From assembly GCA_900074885.1 (NCBI GenBank), contig FJUW01000064.1, positions 62,001 to 126,000 of the forward strand: a DNA stretch of 64,000 bases. The letters are read 5' to 3'. Positions 1-10,150 of the stretch are shown here, one piece after another (the first letter of the stretch is position 1; each line of letters opens with the position of its first letter). The notes beneath the pieces were generated by a model. The model made no database searches, was not told the DNA's origin, and worked only from the letters and a program-made list of their open reading frames with translations. This DNA comes from Rhynchosporium graminicola. Lineage: Eukaryota; Ascomycota; Leotiomycetes; Helotiales; Ploettnerulaceae. Made by a program: the position numbers and the translations under genes.

Positions 1-665
1 CGGTAACCGAATTAATAGAGTGTTATATACTAGAGTCTGTTTCTTCCTTGCAGGAGGTGTTTTCTTAGCTATTTCAAAGCGATAGACTACTATAGCTCTT
101 GCCTCTACGGAAGCAGAGTATATAGCTATGTGCGCCTTTACTAGAGAAGCTTCATAGATACGTTAAGTACTGAAGGAGCTAGGCTATAATAAGCCAGACT
201 CTAGAAGTATAGAGATATAGTGCGATAATCAGGGAGCGTTATCTCTATCAGAGAACCCTGAATTACACTAGCGTACTAAGCACATCGATATCAAATTCTA
301 TTACCTTCGCTAGGAGGTCGCTAGAGGTCATTTAGACCCTTAGTATATACCCTTAAAAGAGAACGCGGCAGACGGTTTTACTAAACCACTTAGCCTATAA
401 GACCTTAAGGCTTTTATAGTAATACTGAATATAACTGTTTTATACTTAGAATAAGGGGTATAGATATTAATCGGGAAGGCAGACTATCTTAAAGGAATTA
501 CGGAACCTGGGGTTTATCTAGTTCACGTGATATCGAGGTATAGTTCTAGTCTCCAGGGGTATCACTATATATACGCATACGATAGTATAATCGACTAATT
601 ACAGGAAATTAGATCACTCGTACCTATAGAAGTTACCGACTTTATAGTATCTCTATAGAGGGGTG
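1..665 (+). mobile_element. Ty1/copia 3' pol fragment, RIP-degraded (copy 1)
   Basis: This is the end of a copia-type polyprotein, RNase H region. Conceptual translation in shifting frames gives the copia signature: an A-S-T-E-A-E-Y stretch around 93-125, then K-H-I-D-I-K-F-Y-Y-L-R around 274-312, then a P-x-K-E-N-A-A-D-G-F-T-K-P-like tail around 345-390. Many TAG and TAA codons interrupt it and the base composition is rich in TA dinucleotides, as expected after RIP. The left end lies outside the window. It leads directly into an LTR at 666, the normal pol-LTR order. No functional protein is possible. Confidence 0.85.
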
Positions 666-843
666 TGTTGCGAGGATATGGGTCTTAGTATGGATCAGGT
701 GACTATAGTCACGTGCATAGTCCGTGCGGATATTCCTAGATAATATCTTCTGTTGACTCTCCATAGTAATTAGTACTGTAATACAACTAATATCATTCAA
801 CTACTCTATGCCTTACTCTGAAGATCAACGTAACCTTGCGATA
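666..843 (+). repeat. Copia LTR copy 1 (178 bp, RIP-mutated)
   Basis: It starts TGTTGCGAGG and ends TTGCGATA; the end was probably CA before RIP. Compared with the copy at 887 it has nine substitutions, all C-to-T or G-to-A, and eight of them are in CpA/TpG context. It directly follows the copia pol fragment and so is that element's 3' LTR. Confidence 0.85.
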
Positions 844-886
844 ATGATTCTATCGATACTTTGAGTCAAAATCAAGACGTCGAGGT

Positions 887-1064
887 TGTTGCGAGGATAT
901 GGGTCTTGGCATGGATCAGGTGACTGTAGTCACGTGCATGGTCCGTGCGGATATTCCTAGATAATATCTTCTGTCGACTCTCCATAGTAATTAGTACTGC
1001 AATGCAACCAACATCATTCAACTACTCTATGCCTTACTCTGAAGATCAACGTAACCTTGCGATA
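887..1064 (+). repeat. Copia LTR copy 2 (178 bp, little RIP)
   Basis: This is the same 178-bp unit as 666-843 without the nine transitions, so it is close to the unmutated sequence. It is separated from copy 1 by a 43-bp spacer (844-886) that recurs at 1065-1107. The LTR plus spacer form a 221-bp tandem period. It contains GTGACTGTAGTCAC, a short perfect inverted repeat, followed by an E-box-like CACGTG. Confidence 0.85.
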
Positions 1065-1107
1065 ATGATTCTATCGATACTTTGAGTCAAAATCAAGACG
1101 TCGAGGT

Positions 1108-1294
1108 TGTTGCGAGGATATGGGTCTTGGCATGGATCAGGTGACTGTAGTCACGTGCATGGTCCGTGCGGATATTCCTAGATAATATCTTCTGTCGACT
1201 CTCCATAGTAATTAGTACTGCAATGCAACCAACAACATTCACACGTTTCAACTACTCTATGCCTTACTCTGAAGATCAACGTAACCTTGCGATA
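1108..1294 (+). repeat. Copia LTR copy 3 (187 bp)
   Basis: Third unit of the 221-bp tandem array. It matches copy 2 but has about 9 extra bases around 1240 (a CACACGTTT-like insertion). The copy at 5410 has a similar extra segment, so two LTR subfamilies are mixed here. Downstream, 1295-1455 is unrelated AT-rich sequence leading into the second copia fragment. Confidence 0.8.
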
Positions 1295-1455
1295 TATTAT
1301 AATTTCTGATAAATCTATTACCTTAATACCTTATAAGCGCCAAGAGAGTACTTGCGTACCTACAAGGTACGAAGTACTACGCTACGACTTACGGAGGAGA
1401 TATTACTGACAGAGAGAAGATGAAATTAAGAGGTTTCTACGACTCTAATTAGGCC

Positions 1456-1672
1456 GGTAACCGAATTAATAGAGTGTTATATACCGGAGTCTATTTCTTC
1501 CTTATAAGAAGTGTTTTCTTAGCTATTTCAAAGCGACAGACTACTATAGCTCTTACCTCTATAGAAGCAGAGTATATAGCTATATACGCCTTTGCTAGAG
1601 AAGCTTTATAGATACGCTAAGTACTAAAGGAGCTTAGCTATAATAAGCCAGACTCTAGGAGTATAGAGATAT
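1456..1672 (+). mobile_element. Copia pol fragment copy 2, left part
   Basis: This near-duplicate of about 1-212 begins at the GGTAACCGAATTAATAGAGT motif and carries the same RNase H A-S-T-E-A-E-Y region. It is broken at 1672 by the nested element at 1673-4955 and resumes at 4956. The last five bases before the break, GATAT, are repeated at 4956-4960. Confidence 0.85.
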
Positions 1673-1840
1673 TATCACGGGTGAGCAACGCGTACGCAGA
1701 TAGTTAAGTATAGTATTTAAGAAGTTCGATATAGGAGAGAGTCAGGTTCTAGCCTAGCTCCGAAGGAAAACATGCAGGTGCCGCTAGGCTTAGTAAGTAT
1801 AAGTATCGCCGGTACTTAATCCTAGGATTCGCCCCTTATA
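1673..1840. repeat. 5' LTR of nested element
   Basis: It runs from TATCACGGGTGAGC to GCCCCTTATA. The partner at 4788 ends TTACA, so the original ends were probably TG...CA and RIP turned them into TA...TA. Differences from the right copy are C/T and G/A transitions. Confidence 0.9.
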
Positions 1841-3439
1841 TTACTTCCCTCCCCCCTCCGCCTATCTTATATCGGGGTTCGCCTCTAAAGACCTATATCC
1901 CGCCTTATTATATACGGTCAGGGCCTATTATATCTGCGATTCTTTTTCTTTACTTCGTGCTAACTTCGCTTAGAAGTTAATAATAATAGCAGACTGATAA
2001 AGTATAATAGCGAACTGATAGTAAAAGAATAATTAATAATACTAGTAAAGTCGTATAAGGCCTCTAGTTATTTATTTATATAACCCCTCTATTTATTTCC
2101 GGCCTATAATAATAGTAAGGCTTATTACGTCTTCTCGTTTCTTTATTATCGCTCTCCCTCCTATTATCAATTGAATTAGTAAATACCCCTGCCTTAGCTA
2201 TATATATCTCCTTCTATTACTTTATAGACTAATTCCCTTCTTCTTAATTAACTATTATAAACCGTAAGTTAATAAGATCGTTTAGCGTCGATTACTCTTT
2301 CCCTTTCGCTATCCCTTATCTCTGCTCTAAAAGTACTATACCTCGCTTACTACTAATCGGAGTTAGATAGCTTCTATTATTTATTATATTACTTATACCC
2401 TCTTAGGCTCTGATTATATCGACTAAGCTATAAGTACTATACTCCGCCTGTTCTCGGATAGTATCCTAACGAACTCAGTCGAATCGGTCTCGATCCTATA
2501 TCTACTATAAGGATAGAAAAAAGAATTATAAGAACTTATAAGTCTTCCTCGGATTCCGCGCGAAAATAGTTAGCTTATATAATAATCCTTAAATCTCTTA
2601 TATCGCCTACTCTATCTAGACCCGTTCTACTAATACTAATAAGTAAGTGCTATACTCCGCCTGTTTTTCGTTATCTTACGCTCTATATAGAAACGAGGCC
2701 TATACCGATCTCGTTAAAGTATTAAAGGCCTAGAAAGCCCTTAAGCCCCTCTAATCCTCTAGTCTTCTCTCTATATAAGTTTATTCGGTCCCTATATATT
2801 TCTTATTAGTAACTAATGTTTTTTAGTCCTTTAGCTTCTGAGGTTACTACTTCTATTATTACTATTATTACCTAATAGGGTTAAATATAAGTAATTATTA
2901 GACTCCGCTCGTTTTTCGTTAGCTTACCTTCCTTTTAGTACTAGTAGAGTACCTCTAGCTCTCGTTTTTGGACCCTGCCGATCCTCCTAAGGACTCCGTA
3001 GGAAATATAGTAGAATACGTATCTTTTCTATAGCGTTATCTTCTTAAGAATTTGAAAATCTAAAATTAAATCTTAAAATTAATCTTTTTTTCAGCGAGCT
3101 GACTTCCTTAGCTCGCTCTCTCTTCTTTAACTATAATAGCTCGCGCTCCGGCTAGTCGTTATCGCTCTCCTATCTATTCCTCTAGCGAGCCGATAATATC
3201 GACTTGTACTTAAGACTTAAGTAGTTCTGCTATCGTTATATAGCTTTAGCCTCCTCCTTATAGTCTTACGCTATCTTTATAGCGGCTGCTTTCTAGTAAC
3301 TATCGCCTCCCTATTTAAGTAGAGTATACCTCTTTCTGTCTCTAACTTTATATAGCCTTTCCTTAAACCCCCGGAGACCTACGTATATATAGCTATCTCT
3401 AGAGTAGTTCCTTATTATAGCCCTATTATTAATGTTTAG

Positions 3440-4155
3440 CGTTTCCTTCCGCTTCTAATATCGCGGAGCCTTTCCTTAAGCTTCCGGAGGCTAGCGCTTA
3501 TATAGCTATCTACCCCCGGGGTAGTCTTTCGTTAAGGCCCCCTTTATATTATCGTCTTCCGGCGTCTTTATAGCAGCTACTATTATATAACCGCCGCCTT
3601 CCTATTTAAGGTAAGATAAACCTCCTTCCGCTTCTAATATCGCGGAGCCTTAAGCTTCCGGAGGCTAGCGCCTACGTAGCTATCTACCCCCGGAGTAGTC
3701 TTTCGTTATAGCCCCTTTCATATTATCGTCTTCCGGCGTCTTTATAGCAGCTACTATTATATAGCTACCGCCTCCCTATTTAAGGTAAGATAAACCTTCT
3801 TCCGCTTCTAATATCGCGGAGCCCTTCCTTAAGCTTCCGGAAGCTAGCGCTTACGCAGCTATCTACCCCTAGAGTAGTCTTTTATTATAGCCCCCTTTAT
3901 ATTATTATCTTCCGGCGTCTTTATAGTAGCTACTATTATATAGCTACTACCTTCTTATTTAAGGTAAGATAAACCTCCTTCTGCTTCTAATATCGCGGAG
4001 CCCTTCCTTAAGCTTCCGGAGGCTAGCGCTTACGTAGCTATTTACCCCCGGAGTAGTCTTTCGTTATAACTCCTCTTTATATTATCTACTTTAAGCGTCT
4101 TCTATCTTTTATCTCTAGCTTACCGGAGTACTTCTTCAGAGTCCGGAGACTAGCG
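3440..4155. repeat. Tandem array, about 178-bp unit, inside nested element
   Basis: A unit beginning CCTTCCGCTTCTAATATCGC recurs at about 3445, 3624, 3798 and 3977 (periods 179, 174 and 179). Each carries the shared blocks CTTAAGCTTCCGGAGGCTAG, a CCCCCGGAGTAGTC-like block and TATTTAAGGTAAGATAAACC. More degenerate copies extend to about 3260 on the left and 4280 on the right. The function is unknown. The blocks recur in all frames with stops, so this is not a coding repeat in its present state. Confidence 0.85.
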
Positions 4156-4787
4156 TATACGCAGCTACCTCCGGAGTAGTTCTTCGTTATAGCTCACTTA
4201 TACTATTATCTTCTAATATCTTTATAGTAGCTACTATTAAGTAGCTGCCGCTTCCTTATTTAAGGTAGGGTAAATCTCCTTCCTTTATCTTAGATATTAT
4301 TAAAGGGTTCTTATTATTCGCGCGTTCCTAAGCGGCTACTAGCTAATAATAGTCGCTCCTTATATCTTTTAAGTATATATTCTACTTAAGCTATCGAATA
4401 GCTTCTATTATCCGCTTATTCGTAGGTAGCGACCGACTGATTATCGCTGCTTTCCTTATCTATTCGGGAGTAGTTTATACCTTAGGCTACTCCTTACCTT
4501 TCTACTCTTATAAAAAATTTTCAGCTACCTTTCTGCTCTTATCTTATAAGTTTAAGAGATAAATTAGGCGTACTCCGGCTTAAGAATAGCGGAATCTATC
4601 GAATCTTTATCTTTTCTCATGTTCTTAGAGCTTTTCTCTAGGTATTATTAGTATCGATTCGGCTTCTATTGCTCCTATACTTTTACTATCTTATTATTAA
4701 TAATTTATTAAAGACTTCGTTCCTCGACTACGATTATCCGGACTCCGATATAAAGGCTATAGGAGCTAGTTATTTGATCGAACTTAA

Positions 4788-4955
4788 TATCACAGGTAAG
4801 TAACGCGTACGCAGATAGTTAAGTATAGTATTTAAGAAGTTCGATATAGGAGAGAGTTAGGTTCTAGCCTAGCTCCGAAGGAAAACATGCGGGTGCCGCT
4901 AGGCTTAGTAAGCACAGGTATCGCCGGTGCTTAATCCTGGGGCTCGCCCCTTACA
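4788..4955. repeat. 3' LTR of nested element
   Basis: A 168-bp direct repeat of 1673-1840, same length, ending GCCCCTTACA. It is immediately followed by the target duplication GATAT and the resumed copia sequence. Confidence 0.9.
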
Positions 4956-5409
4956 GATATAATACGATAATCAGGGAGCTTTATCTCTATTAGAGAACCC
5001 TGAATTATACTAGCGTACTAAGCATATCGATATCAAATTCTACTACTTTCGCTAGGAGGTCGCTAGAGGCTATTTAGACCCTTAGTATATACCCTTAAAA
5101 GAGAACGCGGCAGATAGTTTTACTAAACCACTTAGCTTATAAGACCTCAAGGCCTTTATAGTAATACTAAATATAACTGTTTTATACCTAGAATAAGAGG
5201 TATAGATATTAATCGAGAAGGCAGACTATCTTAAAGGAATTATAGAACCTGGGGTTTATCTAGTTCACGTGATATCGAGGTATAGTTCTACTCTCTAGGG
5301 GTATCACTATACGTACGCATACGATAGTATAATCGACTAATTATAGAAGAAATTAGATTACTTATACCTATAGAAGTTACCGACTTTATAGTATCTCTAT
5401 AGAGGGATA
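4956..5409 (+). mobile_element. Copia pol fragment copy 2, right part
   Basis: It resumes copy 2 after the nested insertion and parallels about 212-665. The C-A-N-Q-G-A-like block, the D-I-K-F-Y-Y motif and the K-E-N-A-A-D tail are all visible in broken frames. It runs into an LTR at 5410, as copy 1 runs into 666. Confidence 0.85.
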
Positions 5410-5595
5410 TATTGCGAGGATATAGGTCTTAGCATGGATCAGGTGACTGTAGTCACGTGCATAGTCCGTGCGGATATTCCTAGATAATATCTTCTGTCGA
5501 CTCTCCATAGTAATTAGTACTGCAATACAACCAATATCATTCACACGATTACTACCTCTATGCCTTACTCTGAAGATCAACGTAACCTTGCGATA
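5410..5595 (+). repeat. Copia LTR copy 4 (186 bp, RIP-mutated)
   Basis: It starts TATTGCGAGG (TG changed to TA) and ends TTGCGATA. It is the 3' LTR of copia copy 2. It has the CACACG segment also seen in copy 3. The RIP-type sequence stops exactly at its end; from 5596 the composition becomes that of ordinary host sequence, so 5595 is the boundary of the transposon block. Confidence 0.85.
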
Positions 5596-8272
5596 GCTTT
5601 CCCCGCTCTCGAGCACACAATACAAAAATCACTGCCTCTTTGAATCTGTAGCTTTCTGTTGAGCCATGCAGGGGAGTTGACAGAGATTCCAAAGAATTGC
5701 GAGTTTGAAACACCAAGGTTACATCGTCCTTCAAGATCCAGAAGCCTGATCAAAGAGCTCATCTTCGCCCATCGCTCCAGAAGGTCTGTAGACAACCACC
5801 AGGTGAAGAAGAATTAGCGGGTCACCTAACAACGGAAACATGATGCGCTCTCGGGTTGTCGGATGACCGAAGGGCTAGTCGGATAACCGTACCATACTCC
5901 TAAACCTACCTCCTCTAGAGAGTGCACCACCCCTTGAGCAACACTACGCCAAGCAGCTTTGGCCGTGTGAAAGCTATAACTGGTCCTATATCTAAGACAA
6001 ACCCACTTCTATTCACTAACAAGGCATTCCTAGGATAGCCTGCTACGACTACACCTGGAAATAGATCAATATCTAAGATCAAAACCCTATTTATATCAGC
6101 TGATTAACAGATGACTTTGATATAGTAGACGAGGGATCTGATAAGGGGGATGACTTTGATATAGCAGACGAGGATTCCCCGAGCCAGGGCAACTCTGCTC
6201 GCTTCGCTTCGACATCGACGATAATTATATCCAAGGCCCAAATGTCTATATCGAACATATTTTGCTCTTAGTAGAGCCGAATTAACAGATAACACCATCG
6301 ACCCTAAGATGTTAATGATCGAGGAGGAGAAACGAGCATTTATGGAAGCTAGACAAAAGAAGACCTGAGCCGGGATCCGGAAGAGCAAGCTCTAGCTAGC
6401 AAGTTCTCAAGTACTCTTAAATTTTATAAAAGAAAGGAGCTAACAATCGGGAAAAAATATTCTTCAATACCTAAAATAAGCGAGCCGAAGCCCGCAGGAG
6501 CCGTGCTGCAAATATTTGTACTTCCTACCTAATCATCCTTAGTATTTGACTCATGTGATTCAATTCGCCAACTACTTATATACTAGAAATCGTGCTCGGT
6601 TAGTGTTTTCGGCAGTGCAAAATAGGTACCCGGTCTCTACGTGTGGGCGGGAAGCTGCTGATTTGAGGCAGGCTCGCAAGTGTCCCAGCCTTAGTATAAC
6701 GTATTATTTTGATGAATTTAATGTCATAAAAAAATCTACAGACATTAATTTAGAGTCTTCTAGTACTTATCTAAACTTACTCGACAAAATTCGAATCGTG
6801 TAGTACTAAAAATATCTCTTCAGATGTTCTCATTTGAATATTCTCGCTTGCCACAAATCGGCAGTTTCCCGCCTGCCCGTAGAAGCCCGGCCATGAGCCT
6901 ACCACTTTATTAATTTCTTTAAAACAAACCAGGAGCGGGCTTGTAACCATATTCAGTATATTCTTTTCCGAAGTTCATAGGCCAACCGGGCTATCATTAG
7001 TGGCAGAACGTAGGTTGTCATCGTATAATCAATAGCCAGGGTTTTCGGCAGTAAATCCTTTAATCCTACCTACTGTGGTACCGCGGCTAAGTATTGTTAG
7101 TGCATTGCAGGGATTCCTTTTACATCCCTTAGTATCGCAGCCGCAACGCACCGTAACCACACAGAAAACTACAACTACGCATATCATTTTCTAAGTATCA
7201 TCGCAGAGTGGAAATTAATAGTATTGAAATTGTTGAGGCCGAGGTACCCTCTTGTCCATAGGTATGAAGGTTCCAACAATACTTAGCCGCGGTACTTGTA
7301 TTAATATCCCTGATCAATCGCGCCTATCCTTGCATCCTGGCGCTAAGACCCTGCCAAAACAGCTTTCTGGACGTCGTCAAGTCCTTATATCGACCACATA
7401 CATCTGCCTTACGCGGGCCGCCTTACACTCTACCAAAATAGTTAAAATAAACCTATCTAATCCTAGCCTTAATCTGAATCCAAACTAAACCTAACCACCG
7501 CAAAACTACTCGCAAGCTCACAGTTGCAAACCTAAGCCCTAACCTAAGGGAATTTATTAACGCAGCCTCGGCGGATCTGGCCAAAAGTAGCCTGAGATAG
7601 TTGCCTGTTTGGATTTGGTACGATCGATGCAGTAAAAGTTGCTAAAACCACACTCGTGCGCGTATTTCAGGCCCTAAGGATAACTTTGCTATAACCCGAA
7701 CCCTAAGGAATTTACATGGCACTTACTATACGGCACATTACTCTGTAATGGCATGGTGACAAATGGAGTAGGAATCGATTTTGGATGAAGTGTATAAAGG
7801 TGAAAAAGTCATGTCTAAGGTAACTAGGTTGCTGATTCCACCTTCATTAGTGGTACTAACCTGGTAGGCCAGTCGGTAGTAAGTTCCAAAACACTAGGCG
7901 CCAGGTGGGTGAGGCAACCGATGAGTAGATACCCAGTAGATAATTGGAGGTGCAAGAGATTATTGTCTAAGGTAGAGAGAAAGAATTGGCTCTGACCAAT
8001 CACACCTGCGCTAGTCTGATTCCACCTTGCCATTGTACCATACCGTGAAAGGCGCTAGTCCTGGTTTGCACTTTTTTACTGTAGCCTGATCACGTTGCTC
8101 GGTTCGATTACAGTAGCGACGCTGTCAGGACTAGCGCGGAGTCACACACCGTGCTCGCACAATCAATATTCTCGGTCTGGTTTCTCTGTCGTCCATCCTG
8201 CTTCCTTACACAACCAACCATTTTTCCACCTTCACTCATTTTCCTTCCTCCACCACTTGAGATCAAGAAAAA
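5596..8272. other. Non-coding stretch with degenerate coding relic
   Basis: No credible gene is present. Around 6112-6180 a short block (GATGACTTTGATATAG, then AGACGAGG) is duplicated about 42 bp apart. The second copy opens a frame reading D-D-F-D-I-A-D-E-D-S-P-S-Q-G-N-S that soon hits stops; it looks like the remnant of an acidic transposon-type protein, but the family is not identifiable. From 8052 to 8137 a 12-bp inverted repeat lies upstream of the Fic gene. The last about 60 bp before 8273 are CT-rich, like a fungal promoter. Confidence 0.5.
8052..8137. repeat. 12-bp perfect inverted repeat upstream of the Fic gene
   Basis: GCGCTAGTCCTG (8052-8063) and its exact reverse complement (8126-8137) face each other across 62 bp. 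Weaker pairing (ACTGTA against TACAGT) extends inside the loop. It ends about 135 bp before the Fic start codon. It could be a small foldback element or a transcript hairpin. Confidence 0.5.
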
Positions 8273-9745
8273 ATGACAAGTCATAAGCGCAAGTCTCTCG
8301 ACGCGGCGTTCGCAAACCTAAACGTTGCCCGCACTCGTTCAAAATCGCCTTCAAAGTCTTTGAAAATGAGTATAACTTCCACCCTTCGCCGCAGCATTCG
8401 AAGTACTGGATTCCCGGCTTGGAAAACTCTCCGTGGACTCTCAAGCCCCAACCCCGAACAGTATGTTCCTTCATTCTTGAGACATTGAATATTGAATTCT
8501 CTTTTTCTGTCACTTCTCCTCATGAAACTAACAAGTACCACAGATGCAACTTCACGCTCAAGATGGACGAAAACTACAGAAAGTACAGGAGAGGCCAGGA
8601 GAAAGTTGACGTCGTTTTTGAGCGCTCCGCAGCTGTAATTGAGGAACTCAAGGCAAATTTTCAGAACGACGATTATGGGATGCACCTGGAGAGCTACATC
8701 GAGTTCACGGCAGATAGTATGGCACATCTCGTCTTTGGTTCCAACATGCAAGAACGTGCAGGAATGGGTCTCGATGAGACCATCAAGCTTTGCAGGTTAG
8801 AAATTTCCCCTCTCACTTCCAACTCCAGCGTACTGACTTCATGGTAGAGAGGTTTTCGAAGGGAAAAATATCGATCCGACGGAAATCAGCCCAAGAAGTC
8901 CAGAATACGCAGCCCAACTGGAGTTCCTCGTCACACAGGGCTTCGAGGAAAATCCAGACGCCTATCATGTTATACGATCCCGCAGGGAAGTCATACAGCA
9001 TGCCCAGGCACTGAAGCACATTGTAAGTTCCTTTGAAATATCAGCTTTCCCTAGCATTTACTGACCTACATCTAGTTAGATGCCGCCCTGAACAGAGACG
9101 AACCTTTGACCGAGGAGCTCATCCGCGAAACGCACCGAATATTGTGCCAGGGCATCGATCTTGATACCAAGACTTCTCTCAGAAATGTTCAGTATGCGGG
9201 CCTTTATCGCGATACGATGGCGATGGCGGGGGCGACAGTATTCACCGCACCAGAGAAGGTTCCTGCAGCAATGCAGAGACTCATTTCAGACTTCAATGAG
9301 GATATCGAGAACAGAGAGAAGCATCAAGTGAGTACTCCTCGTTGTCTTTGTTGCCTTGCATGATTGCTAAACACATCTTAGGAAATGGACCCGTTCTACC
9401 TCGCAGCCGACATCTGCCAAGACTTTGTCATGATTCATCCGTTCAAGGACGGCAACGGACGCATGTGCCGTCTCATCGCAAATGCTTTTTTGATGAAGTA
9501 CTCTGGCATTGTCATCAGCATCGGAGAGCATGACCATGACAGAAAGGCGTATCTGGAAATTGCGGAGCTGGCCGGTGATGGTGAGACTGAGGAGCAGGCC
9601 AGAGGAACTTGTAAGTGAACTTATCATTTTTGATTGAATTGTGCTGATTCAGGGCGGTATAGTGGCTGGATTCTTCTTGGAGAAAGCAGACAGAACTTTG
9701 TCTAAGCTTAAGGGAAAATTGGCTGCAGTGAAGAACAAGCAGTGA
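8273..9745 (+). CDS. Fic-domain protein (putative AMP-transferase)
   Basis: Six exons: 8273-8460, 8544-8795, 8848-9022, 9076-9327, 9382-9610 and 9663-9745. All introns are GT-AG with continuous phase, giving 392 aa. Residues 308-316 read HPFKDGNGR, the Fic core signature (HPFx[DE]GNGR). In known Fic enzymes the His is the base and the Asp binds Mg-ATP for transfer of AMP to a target hydroxyl. Upstream, residues 129-134 are SNMQER, at the place of the class II autoinhibitory helix motif [ST]xxxE[GN]; the key Glu (133) is kept but the last position is Arg. The N-terminus (1-60) is basic and Ser-rich with no signal peptide, so it is probably cytosolic or nuclear, unlike animal FICD. The target is unknown. 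Confidence 0.85.
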
Positions 9746-10150
9746 AGTACTTTACTTGGTCCGATTACACAAGGGACTAATTGAAAGTCGTTGGAATGAT
9801 TCAGGACTTTGCAAATTTAGGATAGCAATGTCACATACCCGTTTCATGACTTTAAATGAGGACTTCGACCGAAACAGATTTGATCCGCCTCGATTTAAAA
9901 ATGTACCTATATAATGCTTGAGGTTGTTGGTGAGAATACGCGACCCCCAGGAACCCGGGCCAGGGACAGCAGGGATATGCTTGTAGCATCGCATGCTCCG
10001 TAGTCCTGTTACTTGCGGCTAATTCTAACCCCCGCACCTAATTCCGGAGAGATTGAATAAAACATGCAATTACCGCAATATAACAGATGACATTTACAAA
10101 TATAATTCCTACCCTATTCTGAATGGCATGGTAGTTCAACCCAGTGTAAC
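9746..10150. other. Intergenic, Fic gene to zinc-finger regulator
   Basis: About 400 bp containing the 3' end of the Fic transcript and the promoter of the downstream regulator. I see no further feature. Confidence 0.5.

Larger units (their letters stand above)
1673..4955. mobile_element. Nested non-autonomous LTR element (3283 bp)
   Basis: The element is bounded by two direct 168-bp LTRs (1673-1840 and 4788-4955). It is flanked by a perfect 5-bp duplication GATAT (1668-1672 and 4956-4960). Copy 1 of the copia pol, at about 208-225, shows the empty site. The interior has no long open frame on either strand. It is AT- and TA-rich and holds a degenerate array of about 178-bp repeats. No protease, integrase or reverse transcriptase motif could be recognised. 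It is best described as a LARD- or TRIM-like non-autonomous element that has been through RIP; an autonomous element ruined by RIP remains possible. Confidence 0.85.

Noticed and set aside
7450..7560. Clusters of CCTAA-like motifs resembling telomeric repeat.
   Set aside because: The motifs are irregular and not in tandem CCCTAA units, so this is not a telomere or a clear interstitial telomeric array.
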